Assembly: GCA_045106055.1 (NCBI GenBank)
Contig: JBGCED010000027.1
Coordinates: 1 to 34,708, forward strand
Source: JBGCED01 sp045106055
GTDB lineage: Bacteria > Pseudomonadota > Alphaproteobacteria > CBDDJK01
DNA: 34,708 nucleotides
Reading direction: 5' to 3'
Numbering within the stretch: the stretch's first letter is position 1; each line of letters begins with the position of its first letter. Shown here piece by piece: positions 23,610 through 32,044 of the stretch. The position numbers were made by a program, and so were the translations under genes. Below the pieces are notes generated by a model. The model worked only from the letters and a program-made list of their open reading frames with translations, did not search any database and had not been told where the DNA came from.

Positions 23610-24875
23610 ATGATGCAAGCAAACGCGATGGCGCGCCCAATCATTTACCATGATTTGCAGCTGGATTGCTTTACAGGCTGGGGAATCTTTGGGCTGAATT
23701 TCACCAAATATGCCATTTTGCAAGGCTATCGCGTGATTGTTTTATCGCGTAATTTGCCAGAATTAAAGCATTTTCCCTTCATGGATGCTGCATTATTCAA
23801 GCATGTGTTTGAACATTCAAAACCTTACCATGATAAAATCACCCGCAAGGAAATCATCAAAGACCCGAATGGCATTTTTGTAACCCATATGAGTTGGGGC
23901 GAAGAAATGCGCCAGAATCATCCTTTTCTGGAGGTGGGGCGGCAAATTGGGGTTGTGTTTTATGAAGAGATTCGCCATGCGCGAAAATATGCACCAAAGC
24001 TAACCGATACTTATGATTATGTGATTTGCGGATCGCGCTGGAACGCGCGGCATTTGATTGAAAATGGCTATGCGCGCGCGGTTACGATTTGGCAAGGGGT
24101 TGATAGCAATTATTTCTATCCCCGTCTTGCGCCATTGGTGGATGATGGGCTGTTTAATATTTTTTCAGGCGGCAAGCTGGATTTACGAAAAAGCCAAGAT
24201 ATTGTGCTTGAGGCCTTTGCCAAGATTCAAGATAAAATCCCCCATGTACGATTAATTTCACAATGGCGTTGGTGGGAGGAATGCAAGGTTGCCAAATTAA
24301 TGAATGAAGCCCGATTTATGAAATATCCATGGATCATCGAGCAGGACGAGAATCAAACTGAGAAAGTGAATTACCGCGAGACGGCGCGGCAATATGGCAT
24401 TAAACCTGATCGTTTTATGATGTTGGGCACAATGCCTTACTGGATATCACCTGGGCATTTGAACCAATGTCATATGGCAATATTCCCCAACCGCGCAGAA
24501 GGGGGAACCAATTTGGTCGCGATGGAGGCAATTGGCAGCGGCTTGCCAACCATTTTAAGCAATAATACAGGACAGAAAGATTTATTTGAAATATGCCCGC
24601 TTGCCCATGAATTGGGGTTAAAACAATCCAGAACCATTATTGAATTGGATGAACAGGGGCAGGTTGATCCCACATCCAGAATGGCAGAATGGGGCTGGCC
24701 GGACACGGATGAGCTTGCGGATAATATTTTACGCACTTATCATCATTATCAAAAGCACCGTGAGAATGCCCATAAAATGGCGCATCAAATTGCGGATTAT
24801 CGCTGGGAAGTTCAAGTTTCCAAGATGCTTGATCTTATCATCCATGACAAGTTTCCAGCTGACATTAACCCCTAG
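23610..24875 (+). CDS. Glycosyltransferase, GT4/group 1-like
   Basis: This 421-residue cytoplasmic or peripheral-membrane glycosyltransferase has a GT-B fold. The N-terminal acceptor half starts IIYHDLQLDCFTGWGIFGLN. The donor half has FNIFSGGKLDLRKSQDIVLEAF and the nucleotide-sugar binding region PNRAEGGTNLVAMEAIGSGLPTI, the E-x7-E type motif of group 1 transferases. It begins one base after the hldE stop, so it is co-transcribed and most likely adds a sugar (possibly heptose) to LPS core or another surface glycan. The exact linkage is unknown. Either of the first ATGs (23610, 23613) or the internal MARP could be the start. Confidence 0.88.
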   Translation: MMQANAMARPIIYHDLQLDCFTGWGIFGLNFTKYAILQGYRVIVLSRNLPELKHFPFMDAALFKHVFEHSKPYHDKITRKEIIKDPNGIFVTHMSWGEEMRQNHPFLEVGRQIGVVFYEEIRHARKYAPKLTDTYDYVICGSRWNARHLIENGYARAVTIWQGVDSNYFYPRLAPLVDDGLFNIFSGGKLDLRKSQDIVLEAFAKIQDKIPHVRLISQWRWWEECKVAKLMNEARFMKYPWIIEQDENQTEKVNYRETARQYGIKPDRFMMLGTMPYWISPGHLNQCHMAIFPNRAEGGTNLVAMEAIGSGLPTILSNNTGQKDLFEICPLAHELGLKQSRTIIELDEQGQVDPTSRMAEWGWPDTDELADNILRTYHHYQKHRENAHKMAHQIADYRWEVQVSKMLDLIIHDKFPADINP

Positions 24876-24902
24876 AGTATTTTTTCCTTCATATGGTTCA
24901 AA

Positions 24903-27020
24903 TTAGGTTTGAGTTTTGGAAAAATAACGCTGCAAATGTAAGTTTAAGCTTGTGATCGGATCGGACCAATCGCCCAGCTTAATCTGGCGAAATAAATAGA
25001 CGCTATCGGGATACCATGCACTGACGGAGCTTTGAATTTCCCACCGCCAATCCCCTGATTTTGCAAGCAGGATCGCGGTTGGAACGCCAAGCCCCGCAGC
25101 AAGATGGGCAACCGCAGTATCGACCGTGACAACATAATCCAGATTTTGAATAAGCGCTGCGCTGCTGGTAAAATTTTCCATCGCATCTGGGTTATGAACA
25201 ATATGATATTGCGGATGTTCCTTGATAAAGGCTTGATCTTCTTGTGAAATTGCAGGCTCTAGTAAGATGTAATTTGTATCAACATCAAGCAATGGGGCAA
25301 TGGCGCTTATGGACGCAGATCGTTGCTTATCCAAATTATGGGTTGGTCGTCCATGCAGACAAATGCCAATCAGCGGCCTGTTCTTGGCGTGTTTTGATAC
25401 ATCAGAATTGGAAAATTGGGTAAGCCCTTGAAACATATCGCGGCGCAGATCATTTGAAACCAGCCAGCGATTCCATTTCTGGACATCAGGTTTTGGGGCT
25501 TTAAATGGGGTGGGCGGCGGCAATGATTCAAGATCAACATTTAAAACATGGGCAAGGCTCATTAATGGCACATGAAAATCATATTTTGGAATGGGATCAG
25601 GGTGAAAGCAATAGGACACATTCTTTGGAAAATTATGAATTAATGTGTTAATTTCAAACTTGCGATCTTGAATATAAAAAGTAACGGATTTTGCAAATTT
25701 TGCAATTATCGGAATGAATCTTGAAAATTGCAGCATATCACCATAGCCTTGCTCGCTGTAAATGGTTAAATCGCGATCAATGATTTGGCTTGCACGGCGT
25801 AAATGCTTTTTGGGGTTATTGGCATAAATTGTATAATCCTTATTTCGCATCGCTTGGGTATTTAAGCGCCATTCATATTCTTCAAACCCCAAGCGCAGCG
25901 CCCCCATTGATAATAGGGTAAGCCCATGGGCAAAGTGAATGTCAGCATTATTGGGCTGATAGCGCATTGCCTGTTTATATTGCAATCGGGCTTCTTCAAA
26001 CTGATTTTGCAGCCGAAGTGAAAATGCATAATTGGATAAATGCCCTGCATTTTTGCCTTGTTCTTCGCAAATCTCGCGCAAGATTGTTGCGGCGGCAACA
26101 TAATCCATTTTTCGAATCAAGCCCGTTGCATAATTATTTTTAATGTCATTAATCTGGGCTTTTGACAAGGATGAGACATTGCCAAGTGCTTTTTTGAACA
26201 AATTTTCGGCTTGATCAAATTCATTGCGCGCCATATGAATAAGTGCATGAAGCCCATGAGTAGAGGGGTGATCCGGCTCTAGCTGGTGCTGGCGGTCAAT
26301 CGTTGCAAGCGCGCCTTCATAATTCTCAAGCTGCAAGAAAATTGTGCCAAGATTTAACCAATTCAACCGATTATCAGGCTGTATTTTTACGGCAGTTTCA
26401 TAATAGCGCGCGGCCTGCTTATATTCATTCATTTGCCAGCTTAGCTTACCCGCCATCGATACGGCTTTTAAATGGCTGGGGCGCAACATCAAGGCACGCC
26501 TTAATAATAAAATTGCTTCTTCGTAATGTTGGGTCAACATAAATTGGCTTGCCTGATCAATCAGGGTATCCACCGATTCATTTTGAATTAAAGTTTCTTG
26601 ATTGATTTCCGTTTTACCATCCAGCTTTTCTTTCGCCAATGTTGGCTTGGTTGCTTCAAGATGGGATGTGGATTGCGGCGTGCCTTGGCGCTGACCAATC
26701 ACCGCCGCAGCTTGAACGGTTTCATTATTAAGATTAAGCATGCGTGATAAATTGGACAGCGCGCCGTCTGTTGCGCTGGGCATTGCACTTCTTAGGCGCA
26801 TCAGATGGGTTGCTTCTAAATTATGCTCTAATTTTGCCTCAATAACGCTTAATAATTCTAGGGCATTGGCATTATGTTCATCTTCTTGCAGGATTTCCTT
26901 GCAAATCATGCTGGCAGCATCAAGGTTATTTTCCTTAAAGCTTTGCATGGCAAGCGCAAGATTCGGCACAGGCGCTAAGCTGGCATCGTGTTTTGAACCT
27001 GATCTTGGATGGGGTTTCAT
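24903..27020 (-). CDS. TPR protein with C-terminal glycosyltransferase-like (GT9/GT41-like) domain
   Basis: The protein has about 705 residues. The N-terminal two-thirds holds TPR units; examples are the runs beginning AILLLRRALMLRPSHLKAVS, AARYYETAVKIQPDNRLNWL, ALATIDRQHQLEPDHPSTHG and ARLQYKQAMRYQPNNADIHF. The C-terminal domain (about 400-705) has the SEQGYGDMLQFSRFIPI and DTAVAHLAAGLGVPTAILL segments found in TPR-linked GT-B proteins. The ATG at 27020 with AAAGG upstream is chosen over a TTG ten codons earlier. It converges with the GT4 gene (27-nt gap), implying a shared surface-glycan role. A tandem 30-bp repeat and a terminator lie upstream. Confidence 0.85.
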   Translation of the reverse strand: MKPHPRSGSKHDASLAPVPNLALAMQSFKENNLDAASMICKEILQEDEHNANALELLSVIEAKLEHNLEATHLMRLRSAMPSATDGALSNLSRMLNLNNETVQAAAVIGQRQGTPQSTSHLEATKPTLAKEKLDGKTEINQETLIQNESVDTLIDQASQFMLTQHYEEAILLLRRALMLRPSHLKAVSMAGKLSWQMNEYKQAARYYETAVKIQPDNRLNWLNLGTIFLQLENYEGALATIDRQHQLEPDHPSTHGLHALIHMARNEFDQAENLFKKALGNVSSLSKAQINDIKNNYATGLIRKMDYVAAATILREICEEQGKNAGHLSNYAFSLRLQNQFEEARLQYKQAMRYQPNNADIHFAHGLTLLSMGALRLGFEEYEWRLNTQAMRNKDYTIYANNPKKHLRRASQIIDRDLTIYSEQGYGDMLQFSRFIPIIAKFAKSVTFYIQDRKFEINTLIHNFPKNVSYCFHPDPIPKYDFHVPLMSLAHVLNVDLESLPPPTPFKAPKPDVQKWNRWLVSNDLRRDMFQGLTQFSNSDVSKHAKNRPLIGICLHGRPTHNLDKQRSASISAIAPLLDVDTNYILLEPAISQEDQAFIKEHPQYHIVHNPDAMENFTSSAALIQNLDYVVTVDTAVAHLAAGLGVPTAILLAKSGDWRWEIQSSVSAWYPDSVYLFRQIKLGDWSDPITSLNLHLQRYFSKTQT

Positions 27021-27052
27021 CGTCTTTACCTTTAAAAAGTCAAAATTCAAAC

Positions 27053-27127
27053 ATAAGCTAAAAAAACATCAATTCACAAAGCATCGATAAAAAAAACATC
27101 ATTTGAAAAAGCATAAGTTAAAAAAAA
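27053..27127. repeat. 30-bp tandem repeat upstream of the TPR gene
   Basis: Units at 27053-27082 and 27083-27112, with a partial third from 27113, share the pattern ATAAGCTAAAAAAACATCA and an end AAAGC. The repeat lies between the terminator hairpin and the TPR gene start, so it would form the promoter or 5' leader of that minus-strand gene. The poly-A runs are spaced 30 bp apart, close to three helical turns. Confidence 0.65.
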
Positions 27128-27181
27128 GTGGGAATCTACCAAGCACATTAACTGAATGTATTATGCTTGGACGATCCCCAC
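27119..27181 (-). terminator. Strong intrinsic terminator with compound stem
   Basis: On the minus strand GUGGGGAUC (27173-27181) pairs with GAUUCCCAC (27128-27136, one G-U). CCAAGCA (27164-27170) pairs with UGCUUGG (27139-27145), with a smaller inner CAUU/AAUG pair. Eight U residues follow (27120-27127). It lies about 120 nt past the DUF192 stop, with no ORF between. It may end the DUF192 transcript, or be the 3' end of a small RNA encoded in 27128-27301. Confidence 0.8.
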
Positions 27182-27301
27182 CGTAACGAATTATCTTAAC
27201 GAATGATCTTTATGTATGTTTTCTCTTTTTTTAAAGCCTTATTTTCTTCCCCACTTTTTAAATAAAAACAATCAGCGTATTTTTTATGGTCTTTTTTATG
27301 C

Positions 27302-27865
27302 CTAGCGGATTTGGGTATCTGAAAGATAAACCCGATCACCGACCTTTATTCCCAGCTCTTTGCTAACCCCGCCTGATATTTCAAGAACGGCACGAACAGG
27401 CGCGTCAGGACCAATGGGAACGCGCGACATTGGCACGGTATTATGCTCTATATGGATCACCTTTCCTTGTTGATCGACAAATAACATATCCAGCGGAATA
27501 AAAGTATTTGCCATCCACATTTTTACCACACGGTCTTGCGGGTATAAGAATACCATTCCATTGTCCTGGCCAAGCGACATCCGGCCCATCAACCCGCGTT
27601 GTTGTTCTTGCGGCGTTACCGCCAGCTCGACATTAAATAAATGCCGTTGTTGATCATTTGTATCAATCACCAATGTCTTATAATTATTGGCAATGGCAAC
27701 CCAATTTGAACTGGCATTTTGCGCATTTGCAGGTGATTGCATGAATAAAATCCATATCGCAGTCAGCGCAATGCTTGCCGCCATTAATAATGATGCAAAA
27801 GCCGCAAATTCATTTTTTGAAGTTTGAATTGCTTGTTTATTTTCGTTTGTTCTAATGTTTTTCAT
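27302..27865 (-). CDS. DUF192 family exported/membrane-anchored protein
   Basis: This 187-residue protein has an N-terminal hydrophobic segment (about 26-46; FASLLMAASIALTAIWILFM) then AQNASSN, a signal peptide or anchor placing the rest in the periplasm. The DUF192 domain is clear: FNVELAVTPQEQQRGLMGRMSL, NGMVFLYP, VVKMWMANTFIPLDMLFVDQQGKVIHIEHN, and AVLEISGG. The function of DUF192 is not established. The ATG at 27865 is preferred over one 13 codons upstream that lacks a ribosome site. It is monocistronic, divergent from trxA, and followed after about 120 nt by a strong terminator. Confidence 0.9.
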   Translation of the reverse strand: MKNIRTNENKQAIQTSKNEFAAFASLLMAASIALTAIWILFMQSPANAQNASSNWVAIANNYKTLVIDTNDQQRHLFNVELAVTPQEQQRGLMGRMSLGQDNGMVFLYPQDRVVKMWMANTFIPLDMLFVDQQGKVIHIEHNTVPMSRVPIGPDAPVRAVLEISGGVSKELGIKVGDRVYLSDTQIR

Positions 27866-28190
27866 TTTTCCACGCCCCAGAGTTTTTAGAAATTTACAGC
27901 TCATTTTAAATGACAGCCTATTAAAAGTAACAACAGCAGAGCCCGTTAAGCTGTTAAATACAACATAAAAGATGCACTGAATGTTTGGTTGCTATTCAAT
28001 TTCTATAATTCATATAAGCATAGTCTGTGCTTTTTAAATAGGATTTTAATCACACCTTGATCATTTCATAGCATAATGATTGTTCTTGAGATTTTATGCT
28101 TGATTTTTATCCTTTTAAATCAGGATCAATCGGATTATATTAATTAGACTATATTTCTTATTAAAAAATTGGAGCGATCAGGAGAGATTA
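27866..28190. other. Divergent intergenic region between DUF192 gene and trxA
   Basis: This 325-nt AT-rich spacer has no ORF. It must contain promoters for both genes. A perfect inverted repeat AGCATAA (28070-28076) / TTATGCT (28094-28100) has a 17-nt centre, and two TATATT boxes occur near 28136 and 28150, but no convincing -35 partners at proper spacing were seen. No tRNA or riboswitch signature was recognised. Confidence 0.5.
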
Positions 28191-28511
28191 ATGGCAATAA
28201 AAAATGTAACAGACCAAGCATTTGAAAGTGAAATATTGGGCGCAAAAACCCCTGTATTGGTCGATTATTGGGCGGAATGGTGCGGGCCTTGCAAGGTAAT
28301 TGCGCCCGCCTTAGAAGAGGTTTCAAAAGATCTTGACGGCAAGCTTACCGTTGCAAAGCTTAACATTGATGAAAATCCAGAAACCCCAACAAAATATGGG
28401 GTGCGCGGCATTCCAACCTTGATGCTGTTCAAAAATGGCGAGGTTGCGGCGACAACTGTTGGTGCAATGTCAAAAGCGCAGCTTCAAAAATGGGTCGCAG
28501 ACCAGCTTTAG
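28191..28511 (+). CDS. trxA: Thioredoxin
   Basis: This 106-residue cytoplasmic disulfide reductase supplies electrons to ribonucleotide reductase, methionine sulfoxide reductase and others. The active site is WCGPCK with C31 and C34, inside the usual VDYWAEWCGPCKVIAPALEE. The cis-proline segment YGVRGIPTLMLFKNGE follows. GGAGAGA lies just upstream of the ATG. It is normal length with no signal peptide. The next gene, a CCG-domain protein, starts 7 nt after its stop, so they are likely co-transcribed. Confidence 0.97.
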   Translation: MAIKNVTDQAFESEILGAKTPVLVDYWAEWCGPCKVIAPALEEVSKDLDGKLTVAKLNIDENPETPTKYGVRGIPTLMLFKNGEVAATTVGAMSKAQLQKWVADQL

Positions 28512-28518
28512 ATTTTTG

Positions 28519-29319
28519 ATGATTGAAGCAATTCACATTGATGGCAAACCGTTAAGCAATTTAAAAATTGGGGTGTTTATTACCTGTTTGGTCGATATGT
28601 TTCGCCCTGAAATTGGGTTTGCTTGCTTAAAATTGCTGGAGGATGCGGGATGCAAGCTGATCATCGCCCCTAGGCTTAGCTGCTGCGGGCAGCCTGCTTA
28701 TAATGCGGGCGACATTCCATCAGCACAAAAAGTAGCGGCAAAGGCAGTTGCAGCCCTTGCTGATTTTGACCGCATCATTGTGCCATCAGGGTCGTGCGCG
28801 GGAATGCTCAGCCATCATTATCCAAATCTGTTTGAAGCGGGGCATCCTTTGCACGCAGATGCACAGAAAATTGCATCAAAAACCCGTGAATTATCACAAT
28901 TTTTATATGATGAATGTCAATTTCAGCCTGCGGATACAAGCATAAAAGGCGTTGCTGCCTATCATGATTCATGTTCGTCATTGCGTGAAATGAAAGTTGA
29001 TCACCAGCCGCGCGTCTTGTTGCAATCGCAAGCTAGGCTAAATGTTGCCAATATTGAACGGCGCGAATCATGCTGCGGATTTGGGGGCATGTTTTGTGTT
29101 AAATATCCTGAAATATCCAATAAAATGGTTGAAGATAAAACAGATGCGATTAAAGCGATTGCACCAGATTACTTGCTGGCGGGCGATTTGGGCTGCATTT
29201 TAAACATTGCGGGCAAATTAAGCCGTCAAAATAGCGATATTAAGGCATATCATTATGCCGAATTGCTGGCATTTGGGGATGAAACGCCCGCAATTTATGA
29301 TGCTAAGATTACAAATTAG
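28519..29319 (+). CDS. LutA/YkgE-like (Fe-S)-binding CCG-domain protein
   Basis: This 266-residue protein has two cysteine-rich CCG domains (the HdrB/GlpC-type fold). Visible pieces are GVFITCLVDMFRPEIGFA, RLSCCGQPAYNAGD, VPSGSCAGML, AYHDSCSSLREM and RRESCCGFGGMFCVKYPEIS. The close relative LutA is a subunit of the LutABC L-lactate oxidase. Here lutB and lutC are absent; the flanking genes are trxA and a TSUP permease, so the electron partner is unknown. The start at 28519 is chosen because an earlier in-frame ATG at 28435 would lie inside trxA. Confidence 0.88.
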   Translation: MIEAIHIDGKPLSNLKIGVFITCLVDMFRPEIGFACLKLLEDAGCKLIIAPRLSCCGQPAYNAGDIPSAQKVAAKAVAALADFDRIIVPSGSCAGMLSHHYPNLFEAGHPLHADAQKIASKTRELSQFLYDECQFQPADTSIKGVAAYHDSCSSLREMKVDHQPRVLLQSQARLNVANIERRESCCGFGGMFCVKYPEISNKMVEDKTDAIKAIAPDYLLAGDLGCILNIAGKLSRQNSDIKAYHYAELLAFGDETPAIYDAKITN

Positions 29320-29330
29320 CGTTTAATGTG

Positions 29331-30122
29331 ATGGAATTTGACTTTATCGCCCTGTTGCATGACTTAACTTATAATCTAGCGTGGGAATGGCTTATATTGC
29401 TATTTGTGGCTGCGATTATTGCGGGCTGCGTTGACAGCATTGCAGGGGGCGGCGGGTTGATTGTGCTGCCAGCTTTATTGGCAGCGGGCATCCCCGCACC
29501 GCTTGCCCTAGCCACCAATAAATTGCAAAGCTGGGGCGGCACAGGCTATGCCAGCTATTATTTTATAAAAAAAGGGCTGGTGAAGCCAAAAGAATGTAAA
29601 TTGATGATCCTTGCAGCCTTTATCGGTTCAACCATTGGGGCGTGGCTATTATTTTATTTGAAGCTTGAATTTTTAAACATCTTGATTCCGATTCTATTGA
29701 TTGTGGTTGGGGTGTATTTTCTATTCCAGCCAAATTTAGGAAAAATGGAGCGAATCGCCAAATTAAGCCCGATTGCTTTTGCCTTAATTCCTGCGTTTTT
29801 CATTGCGTTTTATGATGGGTTCTTTGGCCCTGGAACGGGCACTTTTTTGACCCTTGCCTTTGTAAGCCTAGCGGGATATCAATTAATCAAAGCCACCGCG
29901 CATGCAAAATTGCTGAATTTCATCAGCAACATATCGGCAATGCTGTATTTTGTGCTGTTTGAGCAAGTCATTTGGGGCGTTGGCTTTATGATGCTTGCGG
30001 GGCAGATTATCGGGTCAATGGTTGGATCCAGGCTGGTGTTAAAACAAGGCAATCGCCTAATTCGCCCGCTATTGGTTGTGATCAGCTTTGCCATTGCAGG
30101 CAAAATATTGCTTGAACAATAA
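29331..30122 (+). CDS. TSUP (TauE/SafE) family sulfite/sulfonate-type permease
   Basis: This 263-residue inner-membrane protein has about eight helices in two related halves. Each half has the family's glycine-rich motif: DSIAGGGGLIVLPALL near the start and DGFFGPGTGTFLTLAFV in the middle. TauE/SafE proteins move sulfite, sulfoacetate or similar anions, usually outward. The ATG at 29331 is used; a GTG one codon earlier is possible. It follows the CCG protein by 11 nt and precedes cbiB by 18 nt. A sulfur role is supported by the persulfide-dioxygenase-like gene one gene further on. Confidence 0.9.
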   Translation: MEFDFIALLHDLTYNLAWEWLILLFVAAIIAGCVDSIAGGGGLIVLPALLAAGIPAPLALATNKLQSWGGTGYASYYFIKKGLVKPKECKLMILAAFIGSTIGAWLLFYLKLEFLNILIPILLIVVGVYFLFQPNLGKMERIAKLSPIAFALIPAFFIAFYDGFFGPGTGTFLTLAFVSLAGYQLIKATAHAKLLNFISNISAMLYFVLFEQVIWGVGFMMLAGQIIGSMVGSRLVLKQGNRLIRPLLVVISFAIAGKILLEQ

Positions 30123-30140
30123 GCGTTTGATGTCCCTATC

Positions 30141-31112
30141 ATGCATTATTCCGATTATCATTTTATCTTAATTTGGGCGGCGTTGGTGTTGGATTGGTGG
30201 ATCGGCGATCCTGATTATATATGGCGTTATGTCCCCCATCCCGTTATTTTATTTGGCAAGTTAATTCATGGCTTGGATGTGCAGCTTAACCAGCCGCATT
30301 ATGCCGATAAATTACGCAAGCAATATGGCATTGTGACTTGTGTCATCCTATGCGCGATTGCGATTTTGCTTGGAACGCTGATTGCGCAAGCAGGGGCAAT
30401 GATTGAATTATTGGCAGCATTCACCCTGTTTGCCAGCAAATCCCTAGTTGATCATTTAAAGGCGGTGCTTACCCCGTTAAAAACCCATAATGTCATTCAA
30501 GGGCGCATTGCCTTATCGCATATTGTGGGGCGCGATACCGCAACCATGGATGAAAGCGATATTGCAAGGGCGGGCATTGAAAGCGCAGCGGAGAATTTGT
30601 CAGATGGCGTGATCGCGCCACTTTTTTGGTATTTGATCGGCGGTCTTCCGCTGTTGATGCTTTATAAAATGATCAATACCGCAGACAGCATGATTGGCTA
30701 TAAAAATGATCGCTATATGGATTTTGGCTATGGTTGTGCCAAAATGGATGATTTGTTAAATTATATCCCTGCGCGCTTGACGGCGTGGTTGATTATTCTG
30801 GTCAGCTTGGGAAAAGCAAAGGCAGCCCGCCAAGCCATGCTTGCCTTAAAGCGCGATGGATCAAAACATGATTCGCCAAATGCAGGGATGCCAGAAGCGG
30901 CAATCGCTGGCGCGCTTTCCATTCAGCTTGGCGGCACCAGAAGCTATGGCGGCACGCAGCATCAAGCGCCCGAAATTTTTCCAGAAGGCGCACGCACCCT
31001 AGGCTATGCCCATTTGCGCGCCGCAATCATTATGATTTATAAAATAATGACGGTCATCATCATTCTGTTCAGCATGGCAGCCTTTATTGCATTTGCAGGC
31101 TTAATGCTTTAA
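30141..31112 (+). CDS. cbiB: Adenosylcobinamide-phosphate synthase CbiB/CobD
   Basis: This 323-residue integral membrane enzyme attaches (R)-1-amino-2-propanol O-2-phosphate to adenosylcobyric acid, giving adenosylcobinamide phosphate in late B12 synthesis. The family start LVLDWWIGDPDYIWRYVPHPVILFGKLI is clear, with ESAAENLSDGVIAPLFWYLIGG, NTADSMIGYKNDRYMDFGYG and the C-terminal PEAAIAGALSIQLGGTRSYGG. It lies within a tight plus-strand run (TSUP, cbiB, MBL). Other cob genes are outside the window except pduO. Called cobD in aerobic-pathway nomenclature. Confidence 0.95.
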   Translation: MHYSDYHFILIWAALVLDWWIGDPDYIWRYVPHPVILFGKLIHGLDVQLNQPHYADKLRKQYGIVTCVILCAIAILLGTLIAQAGAMIELLAAFTLFASKSLVDHLKAVLTPLKTHNVIQGRIALSHIVGRDTATMDESDIARAGIESAAENLSDGVIAPLFWYLIGGLPLLMLYKMINTADSMIGYKNDRYMDFGYGCAKMDDLLNYIPARLTAWLIILVSLGKAKAARQAMLALKRDGSKHDSPNAGMPEAAIAGALSIQLGGTRSYGGTQHQAPEIFPEGARTLGYAHLRAAIIMIYKIMTVIIILFSMAAFIAFAGLML

Positions 31113-31142
31113 CCTTTTTATCATTGAAAGGGGAAATTCAAG

Positions 31143-31997
31143 ATGCATATTGAAACATTTTATGATCCAGCGACGGCGACTTTTACACATATTGTGGTGG
31201 ATGAAAGCACAAAAAAATGCGCGGTAATTGATTCTGTGCTGGATTATGATCAAGATGCTGCCAGCATTAGCACAAGCAGCGCAGATATTGTGATTGATTA
31301 TATCAAGGCCCATGATTTGACCAATGAATGGATATTGGAAACCCATATTCATGCGGATCACATTACCGCTTCTTTCTATTTAAAACAGCATATTGGCGGC
31401 AAACAAGCGATGAGCAAAGGCATAAAGGATGTGCTGGCGCTGTGGGTGCCAAAATTTGACACCACCGAAGATACACCGATTACAGGCGAACAATTTGATT
31501 GCTTATTCCAAGATGGCGATCAGTTTAACATTGGGTCGCTGCGCGTTAAGGTTTGGCAAACACCAGGCCATACCCCCGCTTGTGCAAGCTATTTAATCCA
31601 AGATGCCATCTTTGTTGGCGATACGATCTTTGCGCCGCATCTTGGCACAGCGCGCTGTGATTTTCCAGGCGGCAATGCCCAAAATATGTATGAAACGATT
31701 AAGCGCATTTACACGCTGCCCGATGAAACACGGATATTTCTGTGTCATGATTACCCCAAAGACGGGGAAAAGCCGCAGGCAATGGTAACGGTGAAAAATC
31801 AAAAAGAACATAATATTCAGCTGCGCCCAGACACCAGCTTGGCGGAATATGTCAAGCTGCGCGAAGCGCGGGATAAAACCCTATCCGTTCCAAAACTATT
31901 ATTTCCATCGATTCAAACCAATATGCGGCTGGGGGATTTTGGGGTAAAGTCACAAAATGGCATCCAATATATCAAAATTCCTGTAAATGCTTTATAA
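31143..31997 (+). CDS. MBL-fold hydrolase, persulfide dioxygenase/Blh-like
   Basis: This 284-residue metallo-beta-lactamase-fold protein is of the ETHE1/Blh group. The metal motif THIHADH has H68, H70, D72 and H73. Further ligands are the histidine in TPGHTPACASYL, the aspartate in FVGDTIFAPHLG, and CHDYP. GTARCDFPGG corresponds to the GxxRxDF element of persulfide dioxygenases, which oxidise glutathione persulfide to sulfite. The C-terminal extension (LREARDKTLSVPKLLFPSIQTNMRLGDF) is typical of the Blh branch. AAAGGGG precedes the ATG. With the TSUP exporter nearby, it may form a sulfite-generating and -exporting pair. No rhodanese or BigR regulator is present. Confidence 0.85.
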   Translation: MHIETFYDPATATFTHIVVDESTKKCAVIDSVLDYDQDAASISTSSADIVIDYIKAHDLTNEWILETHIHADHITASFYLKQHIGGKQAMSKGIKDVLALWVPKFDTTEDTPITGEQFDCLFQDGDQFNIGSLRVKVWQTPGHTPACASYLIQDAIFVGDTIFAPHLGTARCDFPGGNAQNMYETIKRIYTLPDETRIFLCHDYPKDGEKPQAMVTVKNQKEHNIQLRPDTSLAEYVKLREARDKTLSVPKLLFPSIQTNMRLGDFGVKSQNGIQYIKIPVNAL

Positions 31998-32044
31998 ATT
32001 GGCATGTGATAAAAATTAACGCTTTGATTCTTGATTTAAAATCT

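Noticed and set aside
27021..27050. TTG start at 27050 for the TPR protein
   Set aside because: The ATG at 27020 has an AAAGG ribosome site at good spacing; the ten extra residues contain that site.
27863..28190. tRNA gene in the largest AT-rich spacers
   Set aside because: No T-loop GTTCRA signature or cloverleaf could be found on either strand by reading.
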